From JAJDYQ01 sp942491945 (GTDB taxonomy: Bacteria > Pseudomonadota > Gammaproteobacteria > JAJDYQ01): a DNA stretch of 29,368 bases. Numbering within the stretch: the first letter of the stretch is position 1; each line of letters opens with the position of its first letter. Below the pieces are notes generated by a model. The model was not told the origin of the DNA. It was given only the letters and a program-made list of their open reading frames with translations, and did not search any database. The stretch lies in contig CALODD010000123.1 of NCBI GenBank assembly GCA_942491945.1, positions 1 through 29,368 on the forward strand. The letters run 5' to 3'. A program made the translations under genes and the position numbers. Shown piece by piece: positions 7,333 to 13,935 of the stretch.

Positions 7333-8382
7333 ATGGCTCAACCAGCCGAAATCCCCTATATCCCCGTTACCGATGTCCCGCTAACCGCTCAGATTGAAGG
7401 CTCAGTCCCGCAATACCAGGGCGCAGAGCGTGAAGCGATAAAGGATAAAATCAAACAGAGACTCATCGAACAGGATGCGGTTCTGGTCGCGCATTACTAT
7501 ACCGATGACGATTTACAGGAAATCGCCGAAGAAACCGGTGGATATATCTCTGATTCACTGGATATGGCCCGATTTGGCAACGAACACAAAGCCAGTACGC
7601 TCGTCGTGGCTGGCGTCCGCTTCATGGGAGAAACGGCTAAGATACTTAATCCCGAGAAACGCGTGCTCATGCCGACGCTTGAAGCCGAGTGCTCGCTTGA
7701 TCTGGGTTGTCCGGCAGACGAATTCAATGCATTCTGTGATGAACATCCAGACCGTACGGTTGTGGTCTATGCCAACACCAGCGCTGAAGTAAAGGCGAGG
7801 GCAGACTGGGTAGTTACATCGAGTATTGCGCTCAAAGTCGTACAGTATCTGCACGAGCAGGGTGAAAAAATCATCTGGGCACCAGATCGTCACCTGGGGC
7901 GCTATGTCGAAAAAATGACCGGCGCGGACATGATCATGTGGCAGGCTGAGTGTGTAGTGCATAATGAATTTCGCACACATGCACTTGAACGACTAATTGG
8001 AGAACATCCCGATGCAGCAGTCCTTGTTCACCCAGAATCACCTGAATCGGTGATCGATCTGGCCGATATCGTTGGTTCAACAACTCAGCTGATTAATGCC
8101 ACACAGGAATTACCCAACAGCAAATTTATCGTCGCAACCGATAATGGCATCTTCTATAAGATGCGTCAGGCTGCACCCGATAAAAAACTGATTGAAGCTC
8201 CAACTGGAGGCGAGGGCGCAACCTGTTCAAGTTGTGCCCATTGTCCCTGGATGGCCATGAACGGTCTGCACAATCTATTAGATGTCCTCGAAACAGGTCG
8301 CAATGAAATACATGTCGATGAAGCCGTTCGAGTCGAGGCATTAAAATCTACGCAAAAAATGTTGGACTTCGTCCGCAAGTAA
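7333..8382 (+). CDS. nadA: Quinolinate synthase NadA
   Basis: A 349-residue quinolinate synthase. It condenses iminoaspartate with dihydroxyacetone phosphate to give quinolinate, the second step of de novo NAD synthesis in the cytoplasm. The three [4Fe-4S] ligands expected from E. coli NadA (C113, C200, C297) appear here with a constant offset of seven, at Cys120 (EAECSLDLGC), Cys207 (WQAECVVH) and Cys304 (in CSSCAHCPW). Substrate-binding motifs near the N-terminus (LVAHYYTDDDLQEIAEETGG, 51-70) and TGGEGATC (291-298) are intact. Length is normal. The start ATG at 7333 is the first in frame. It is preceded by a short 78-base gap after the sortase gene, and a downstream lipoprotein gene follows after 16 bases, perhaps in the same transcript. 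Confidence 0.97.
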   Translation: MAQPAEIPYIPVTDVPLTAQIEGSVPQYQGAEREAIKDKIKQRLIEQDAVLVAHYYTDDDLQEIAEETGGYISDSLDMARFGNEHKASTLVVAGVRFMGETAKILNPEKRVLMPTLEAECSLDLGCPADEFNAFCDEHPDRTVVVYANTSAEVKARADWVVTSSIALKVVQYLHEQGEKIIWAPDRHLGRYVEKMTGADMIMWQAECVVHNEFRTHALERLIGEHPDAAVLVHPESPESVIDLADIVGSTTQLINATQELPNSKFIVATDNGIFYKMRQAAPDKKLIEAPTGGEGATCSSCAHCPWMAMNGLHNLLDVLETGRNEIHVDEAVRVEALKSTQKMLDFVRK

Positions 8383-8398
8383 CGATTAGAGTCTCGGC

Positions 8399-9634
8399 AT
8401 GAAATGTGCCGTCAAACAGCTTAAATTTCTTCTTATCGTCCTGATCATTGGGTTTCTACCGGGCTGTGATTGGCTTGGCGGCGCATTCGAAAACGAACCC
8501 GAAGATATTGATAATCTGAGTCCTGAAGCCAAAGCGCACGTAGCAAAAGCCTATGAAGGAATCGATGCATCAAAATTAACGGATTACCACACCCATATGT
8601 TTGGCTTGAATCCGAAAACCTATGGCACGTTTGTCAACGAAGGCTGGCAGAACCCCTTCAATATTCCTGGCTATGCCAAGTTTCTGATCTATAAAAGTGC
8701 AGGAGGCATCACAGACCTGGATAAAGTCGATGAACAGTATATCGATCGTTTGATTCGATTAATCGAACACTTACCCAAGCGAGGAAAATTCGGTCTTATG
8801 GCCTTTGATTATTTTCATGATGAGCAAGGTAACCCAGACCGAGGTGTGTGTACCTTTCATGTACCGAATCAGCGCATGATGGATGTCGTAGCCGAATATC
8901 CAGATTATTTCTTTCCAATCATCTCAGTACACCCATACCGTGATGATGCAATTTCTGAACTAAAACGCTACGTATCAAAAGGCGTACGCTTTATCAAATG
9001 GCTGCCGAATGCAATGGGAATTAATCCAGCATCTGAAAAGCCTCACCTAAAACAAAAGCTGGAAGCCTATTACAGGACGATGGTTGAACATGACATGGTA
9101 CTGATTACGCATACCGGTGATGAAAAAGCCACAGAAGCCGAAGATTTCCAACGCTATGGCAATCCTCTATATCTGAAAAAACCGCTTTCGATGGGCGTAA
9201 AAATCATCATGTCTCATGTCGCTAGTCTGGGTGTGTGCTCAAGAGAAGATAAGACTATCTGCAAACCTGGTACAGAATATATCGACCTAGCTATGGATAT
9301 GCTACGAGATAAACAATACGATGAGCAGCTTTATGCTGACATATCCGCCGTGACTCAATTTAATCGAAAAGGGCATCTAGACAAAATACTCGCATCGACC
9401 GACCTACACGATAAATTCGTTAATGGAAGTGACTATCCATTGCCAGCTGTGAACTTTGTTATTCAAACACGTGCGCTCGCTAAGTCCGGACACATAACTG
9501 ATAGGGAGCGGGAGCTATTGAATGAAATATATGATGTGAATCCATTGTTATTCGACTTTGTTTTGAAGCGAACTATTAAACACACTGTTACAAATATATA
9601 TTTACCTGGTAGCATATTTTCGGATGCGTTATGA
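8399..9634 (+). CDS. Lipoprotein of the amidohydrolase (metal-dependent hydrolase) superfamily
   Basis: A 411-residue predicted lipoprotein. The signal peptide ends in the lipobox LPGC with Cys23 as the lipid-attachment site, so the protein should be membrane-anchored outside the cytoplasm. The mature part is an amidohydrolase_2-type TIM barrel. Its metal-ligand pattern is visible: HTH in DYHTHMFG (~62-67), a Lys in FIKWLPNAMG, His in LITHTGDE, His in IIMSHVASLG, and the late Asp in NGSDYPLP. The substrate cannot be deduced. Most family members with this HxH...K...H...H...D pattern are cytoplasmic, so the lipoprotein form is unusual. It lies 16 bases after nadA on the same strand, without a visible terminator between them. 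The ATG at 8399 gives a textbook signal peptide. Confidence 0.85.
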   Translation: MKCAVKQLKFLLIVLIIGFLPGCDWLGGAFENEPEDIDNLSPEAKAHVAKAYEGIDASKLTDYHTHMFGLNPKTYGTFVNEGWQNPFNIPGYAKFLIYKSAGGITDLDKVDEQYIDRLIRLIEHLPKRGKFGLMAFDYFHDEQGNPDRGVCTFHVPNQRMMDVVAEYPDYFFPIISVHPYRDDAISELKRYVSKGVRFIKWLPNAMGINPASEKPHLKQKLEAYYRTMVEHDMVLITHTGDEKATEAEDFQRYGNPLYLKKPLSMGVKIIMSHVASLGVCSREDKTICKPGTEYIDLAMDMLRDKQYDEQLYADISAVTQFNRKGHLDKILASTDLHDKFVNGSDYPLPAVNFVIQTRALAKSGHITDRERELLNEIYDVNPLLFDFVLKRTIKHTVTNIYLPGSIFSDAL

Positions 9635-9968
9635 CTGCTATCCGCTTAACAATGAAAATAATTTTCTCGGCTGAGTTCTTGTTACACTCCGGGAATATTC
9701 GCCATAAATTAAAAAACCTGCATCACCACGACTCTATTAACGGGGGGTTATCTATAGATTAAGTTTATGTGTATGCGACAAGCCGCCTGTGTGGTGCTCT
9801 TGCCGTGTACTGCGAAGTCGTAGTAAGGCACTTGAGTTCGGTGATTCTACTGCACGTTATAAGTCAACCATCACATGTCTACATGCCTTGCTATGGCGTG
9901 TGATTAGACCCTGGAAGATTTCCTCCATAGCCTTTCCAATTACTGTGAAACCCTCTGTAAACAATAAA
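9635..9968. other. Gene-poor stretch of 334 bases
   Basis: No convincing gene, RNA or terminator was seen. A plus-strand frame (9789-9989) and a short minus-strand frame (9857-9964, about 35 codons from a TTG) are open. Neither has a good start with a ribosome site or a recognisable motif. It could be remnant sequence between the nadA region and the small genes to the right. Confidence 0.5.
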
Positions 9969-10250
9969 TTACTCAGTATTGCCCCATAACTTCGCCACGG
10001 CTCGCTCGCTACCCAATCCGCCGATAACGAGACATACTAGACCGGCGATGAAGAAAATCAGAAACGGAAATACCGCGCCGGGTTGTTCACTAACAAATGC
10101 CGCCGCCAGCGAAATAAACGAAAGCAGTAGAAATAAGGAACCAATGACCACCAGTACGGTTCTGTGTGATTGTTTGTAGTTGTATTCTCCCTTGTATGAC
10201 TCGAAGTTATTGAGTATGGGTGAGAAAAGTATCTTAAGAAAATCTTTCAT
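9969..10250 (-). CDS. Small two-helix membrane protein, conserved hypothetical
   Basis: This is a 93-residue inner-membrane protein with two hydrophobic helices (about 32-54 and 61-80). It starts with an amphipathic MKDFLKILFSPILNNFE segment and ends in a charged GSERAVAKLWG tail. The pattern resembles small hypothetical membrane proteins of marine gammaproteobacteria, recalled from memory rather than searched. There is no catalytic motif. The ATG at 10250 is the first in frame, with only a weak ribosome site. It stands alone: the next gene leftward is on the other strand, and the interrupted NADAR gene lies upstream on the same strand 88 bases away. Function unknown. Confidence 0.72.
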   Translation of the reverse strand: MKDFLKILFSPILNNFESYKGEYNYKQSHRTVLVVIGSLFLLLSFISLAAAFVSEQPGAVFPFLIFFIAGLVCLVIGGLGSERAVAKLWGNTE

Positions 10251-10338
10251 ATTATTCAGGTTCGATCGTTAGGTGAATACTGCTACGTTGATTTTACATT
10301 CTCTTTGGAAAAGTAAAACGTCAGTCACTGGTATAGTA

Positions 10339-10800
10339 TTAAGATAGTTCAGCCAGCTTGTTTCGAACATCCATCAATACTTTTCCATACACATTTTCTC
10401 CGCGGCCGTCGCGCCCACAACCCCAGTAGTAGTCATACTGACTGTTTTCGATGATATTTTTCTCACCTGTTCCAAGTAGTGTCCTGGCGACATCATCATG
10501 GCTTCGACATTTAATATATATGCCACGAGTCATCATGGTGGTTTTGGTCTTATTCCAGTCTTTTCGGATTTATTTCCTGTATTGTTTAGCAAGCTCGGTA
10601 GTCTCCTTAGGGTGTGGCGTAGTACGTATCTGTTCTCTTATCTGAGCATTCTCAAACTTCATACCCTGATAGTAGTGTTCAACAGATGGCCACTCGTCAT
10701 CATCCAATGCGAAAGGATATTTAGAATAAGATGAAAGTGGATTGTTGACATCCTGTCGCGACACGTAGATATCGTTGCTGGGTTTATAATTAAAAATCAA
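10339..10800 (-). pseudogene. NADAR-family protein gene interrupted by an in-frame TAA
   Basis: Two consecutive pieces in the same frame together make one NADAR (RibA/RibD-fused-like) domain of about 153 residues. The first piece (10570-10800, TTG start with a GGAG ribosome site) carries the FALDDDEWPSVEHYYQGMKF motif. The second carries LLGTGEKNIIENSQYDYYWG and CGRDGRGENVYGKVLMDVR. Between them is a single TAA at 10570-10572; the codons after it (IRKDWNKTK...) continue the family pattern, so nothing is missing except one sense codon, such as AAA or CAA. NADAR enzymes are N-glycosidases known to remove ADP-ribose from guanine and to act in NAD/ADP-ribose metabolism or against phage-related modification. 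It is a nonsense-mutated gene, a sequencing error, or a truncated product with internal restart at the ATG at 10536. Confidence 0.8.
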
Positions 10801-10943
10801 ATCTCACTCCGATATTTACAGATAAGGCACTAACTGGCTGCTGTATCGTCTTTGTTGTTTCATGTCCGCACTCCATCTTTCTTACTGTCTAAGATTAAAG
10901 AGTGTAACGATCAATTTCGGTCGTCGCTCAATTCAACCTTAAG

Positions 10944-11660
10944 CTAATATTTAAAGATAGAGAATTGAATCTCACTCATTGAAGCCTGGTCATGTTTTTT
11001 AAATTGGATATTAGCCTGCAAAGGTAGTTCTATAATGCCACGAGGCTCCATAATCTGAACCTCTTTAACTTTAACGCTTGTTTTCCCATTAGATACAGAA
11101 GGAACAGAACCTAAACGCTTCGCTCTTTCCATGGCCGATAAACGGCCACGTTCAAGCCAGACATCAGCTAAAGTATCGCTAGTACTGCATTCATACATCA
11201 TCGCGATGAAGTTACCGATATATTCAACACCGGGTTCGAGAATGATATTGCCGTTTTCGACTTTTCCAGCAACGGGGAAGCCTTCGTAGCGCATATGTGG
11301 TGTAGATACGATATTTAGGCCTCGATCCAGATAAGTGCCCTCTGTGATCTTACATTCAAACATACCTTCAGGTTTAGAATAGGGTACAGGTTTGCCGATT
11401 AGGCGCCCTGTACCAGTACCGACATCAAACTGGCCGTTTTTGATATGGAACTCAATATCTATTTCCCATTTCTGGTGGACTCCAGCTGTGAGCATGCGAG
11501 TACCATAGAAGAACAGGTTTTTACCGGTGATTAAAAGGTGCCATTCACCGTCTTTTGACGTATCGGCTATTACATGGCTCGGCAATAAAAACAGCAGGCA
11601 TAAAAAAAGCCAGCACCAATTATTACGTAATTGATGCTGGCTTTTAGTTGTTGAATACAA
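10944..11660 (-). CDS. Secreted protein of unknown function
   Basis: This is a roughly 238-residue protein that I do not recognise. A TTG start at 11660, one base after the trxB stop codon, gives a good signal peptide: basic n-region (KSQHQLR), hydrophobic core WCWLFLCLLFLLP and cleavage site SHVIA. An ATG at 11705 inside trxB would add 15 residues. The mature part looks beta-rich, with glycine and aromatic residues (EWHLLITGKNLFFYGTR; GQFDVGTGTGRLIGKPVPY) and two Cys that could pair (one in MFECKI, one in MYECST). There are no membrane segments after the signal peptide. The most unusual point is that the trxB terminator hairpin lies within its signal-peptide codons, so expression by read-through from trxB should be limited. 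Confidence 0.6.
   Translation of the reverse strand: MYSTTKSQHQLRNNWCWLFLCLLFLLPSHVIADTSKDGEWHLLITGKNLFFYGTRMLTAGVHQKWEIDIEFHIKNGQFDVGTGTGRLIGKPVPYSKPEGMFECKITEGTYLDRGLNIVSTPHMRYEGFPVAGKVENGNIILEPGVEYIGNFIAMMYECSTSDTLADVWLERGRLSAMERAKRLGSVPSVSNGKTSVKVKEVQIMEPRGIIELPLQANIQFKKHDQASMSEIQFSIFKY
11602..11646 (-). terminator. Rho-independent terminator of trxB
   Basis: Read on the minus strand, AAAGCCAGCA-T-CAATTA, a CGTAA loop and TAATTG-G-TGCTGGCTTT form a 16-pair stem with one mismatch. The stem is followed by a run of seven T. It begins 16 bases after the trxB stop codon. The same bases encode part of the signal peptide of the downstream gene. Confidence 0.85.
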
Positions 11661-11661
11661 C

Positions 11662-12627
11662 TTATTTATTCTCGGCTTCGAGTCGATCCAGATAACGCTC
11701 CGCATCCAGAGCCGCCATACAACCGGTACCAGCAGATGTAATGGCCTGACGATAGATATGATCCATCACGTCACCAGCAGCGTAGATACCTTCTACGCTG
11801 GTCTGTGTCGCATTACCGTTGCTACCTGATTGAACTTTCAGGTAACCACCTTCCATATCAAGTTGGCCTTCGAAGATACTGGTATTGGGTTTATGGCCAA
11901 TGGCGACAAAGATGCCGTGCAGGTCGATGTCTTTGGTTGAATCATCTTTAACGTTTTTGATGCGCATACCGGTTACACCCGCATCGTCACCAAGTACTTC
12001 TTCAAGGACACTATCCCATTCAACCGTAATATTACCGTTCTCGGCTTTCTCCATGATCTGGTCTTGCAGAATTTTCTCGGAACGGAACTTATCGCGACGA
12101 TGCACGACGGTAACGTGTTCTGCAATGTTGGATAAATACAGGGCTTCTTCAACAGCAGTATTGCCACCACCGATTACAGCCACTTTCTGCCCCCGGTAGA
12201 AAAACCCATCACAGGTTGCACAGGCAGATACGCCTTTGCCGCGGAAGGCTTCTTCGGATTCTAGTCCCAGATACATAGCTGAAGCACCAGTTGCGATAAC
12301 AAGTGAATCACAGGTGTAGTTGCCCATATCGCCATTCAGCTTGAATGGGCGCTCTGAGAAATCGACACTGGTAATGGTATCGAAGATGATTTCGGTATCG
12401 AAACGTTCTGCATGCTTTTGCATACGCTCCATCAGAGCTGGTCCTTGTAGGCCTTCGACATCACCCGGCCAGTTATCGACTTCAGTAGTCGTCATCAACT
12501 GACCACCTTGTTCCATACCTGTGATGATCACTGGATCCAGGTTGGCACGGGCGCCATAGACAGCCGCTGTATAGCCAGCAGGGCCTGAGCCCAAAATTAG
12601 AAGTTTGCAATGCTTGACGTCACTCAT
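11662..12627 (-). CDS. trxB: Thioredoxin reductase TrxB
   Basis: A 321-residue flavoprotein that reduces oxidised thioredoxin with NADPH in the cytoplasm. The FAD-binding loop GSGPAGYTAA (13-22) is at the N-terminus. The redox-active disulfide is Cys136-Ala-Thr-Cys139 in CATCDGFF, the same spacing and position as in E. coli. The NADPH-binding GGGNTAVEEA motif (153-162) and HRRDKFR follow. The FAD-binding GIYAAGDV motif and AITSAGTGCMAALDAERYL form the C-terminal part. The ATG at 12627 has a GGAG ribosome site 7 bases away. It is divergent from ald, with 154 bases between them, and ends in a strong terminator. In many gammaproteobacteria trxB lies near lrp-ftsK; here an alanine dehydrogenase gene occupies the place of lrp. 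Confidence 0.98.
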   Translation of the reverse strand: MSDVKHCKLLILGSGPAGYTAAVYGARANLDPVIITGMEQGGQLMTTTEVDNWPGDVEGLQGPALMERMQKHAERFDTEIIFDTITSVDFSERPFKLNGDMGNYTCDSLVIATGASAMYLGLESEEAFRGKGVSACATCDGFFYRGQKVAVIGGGNTAVEEALYLSNIAEHVTVVHRRDKFRSEKILQDQIMEKAENGNITVEWDSVLEEVLGDDAGVTGMRIKNVKDDSTKDIDLHGIFVAIGHKPNTSIFEGQLDMEGGYLKVQSGSNGNATQTSVEGIYAAGDVMDHIYRQAITSAGTGCMAALDAERYLDRLEAENK

Positions 12628-12781
12628 TTATATCTCCATATATTACTTATCGTCCGTACTGTTCTCGATGCCGTACTACTAGAGCTGACATGTGACCGGA
12701 ACAATGCAGTGTCTGAATGGTCGATTATGTTACGGGATGCGTGTGGTGCGGTAAACCTTCGCAATCAACAGGATGTATTGA

Positions 12782-13855
12782 ATGATTATTGGCATACCTA
12801 AAGAGATTCGAATCCATGAGGGCCGTGTGGCTTTAACGCCTCAGGCCTGTCCTCAGCTGGTCGACGAAGGGCATGAGGTTCATATTGAATCCGAAGCTGG
12901 TTTACTCAGTGGTTACTCAGACCGGGATTATGAAAAGGCGGGAGCAGCAATTGTGCTGGGCGCTGATCAGTTATACGAAGCGGCAGAACTGATTGTTAAG
13001 GTAAAAGAACCGCAGTTACAAGAACTTCAATATCTGGAACCCGACCATACACTGTTTAGCTACCTGCATCTGGCGGCTTACCCTGATTTAACCCAGTCTT
13101 TACTCGATACTGGATTAACTGCGATTGGCTTCGAGGTTATTCGTGAAGGCACCAATCTGCCGCTTTTACGTCCGATGAGTATTGTTGCTGGTCGTTTGGC
13201 TGCTCAGGTCGGTATGAATCTACTACATGGTGAAACTGGGGGTAAGGGCATATTACTCGGTGCACTGGATATAGAAGACTCAGGTATTGATCGTGGACAT
13301 GTGCTCATTCTGGGAGCAGGCAATGCGGGCGAAGCCGCAATGAAAGACCTGATCAAAACAGGAGCTGAAGTTGATGTAATCGATATCAATCTGCAACGTC
13401 TTGAGGCTTTAAAGTCACAATTCCCGACAATTAATACCTTCGATGCAAGTTCGACGGAACAATTGATAGAACGACTGAAATCCTGTGATTTACTCATTGG
13501 CGCTGTACTATCAGCTGGTCGACGTGCTCCAGTTGTTGTTACTCGTGAAATGGTGCGTCTGATGCCTGAAAAGTCCGTCATCGTCGATATTGCTATAGAT
13601 CAGGGCGGCTGCGTCGAGACAAGCCAGCCGACGGACTGGAGCAATCCCACGTTTATCGATGAGGGTGTCATTCACTTCTGTGTCACCAATATGCCAGGAG
13701 CGGTACATAAAACGGCCACACAGGCCTTATCCGAGGCGATATTGCCCTATGTATCACGTATTGCGGCAGGGGCGTTATCTACGGATGAAGTCCTTCAGGG
13801 GGGTATCTATCTGTCCAAGGGTCAAATACAATACGACGGTCTAAAACAAACTTAA
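12782..13855 (+). CDS. ald: Alanine dehydrogenase
   Basis: A 357-residue NAD-dependent alanine dehydrogenase, which interconverts L-alanine with pyruvate and ammonia. Substrate residues match the mycobacterial enzyme exactly in position: Arg15 (HEGRVALTP), Lys75 (VKVKEP) and His96 (YLHLAA). The NAD-binding Rossmann loop is LILGAGNAGEAA, followed by DVIDINLQRLEAL. The C-terminal DIAIDQGGCVETS and NMPGAVHKTATQAL blocks are family signatures. The ATG at 12782 follows AGGATG, an acceptable ribosome site. The gene lies between the divergent trxB and ftsK, where lrp is usual in enterics. The enzyme is probably catabolic or used for ammonium assimilation (inference). Confidence 0.96.
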   Translation: MIIGIPKEIRIHEGRVALTPQACPQLVDEGHEVHIESEAGLLSGYSDRDYEKAGAAIVLGADQLYEAAELIVKVKEPQLQELQYLEPDHTLFSYLHLAAYPDLTQSLLDTGLTAIGFEVIREGTNLPLLRPMSIVAGRLAAQVGMNLLHGETGGKGILLGALDIEDSGIDRGHVLILGAGNAGEAAMKDLIKTGAEVDVIDINLQRLEALKSQFPTINTFDASSTEQLIERLKSCDLLIGAVLSAGRRAPVVVTREMVRLMPEKSVIVDIAIDQGGCVETSQPTDWSNPTFIDEGVIHFCVTNMPGAVHKTATQALSEAILPYVSRIAAGALSTDEVLQGGIYLSKGQIQYDGLKQT

Positions 13856-13935
13856 ACAGTAACAATATTTCCTTATAAATTATTAGGTTAGAATTAATTC
13901 CTAATACTTCTCTATATTTTAGATAGACGACGAAT

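Noticed and set aside
7555..7980. 141-codon minus-strand frame inside nadA
   Set aside because: The nadA frame carries all family motifs. The opposite frame has no recognisable motif or neighbouring partner.
9857..9964. Minus-strand 35-codon frame after the small membrane gene
   Set aside because: Its composition looks protein-like, but there is no ribosome site or known motif. It may be a remnant, but that cannot be supported.
10570..10572. TAA as a recoded sense codon in the NADAR gene
   Set aside because: TAA is the ordinary stop of many genes here (trxB, ftsK, serS and others), and no recoding element was seen. A mutation or sequencing error is simpler.
13204..13581. 125-codon minus-strand frame inside ald
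   Set aside because: It is a shadow of a well-supported alanine dehydrogenase gene, Ser/Arg/Pro-rich as antisense frames often are.
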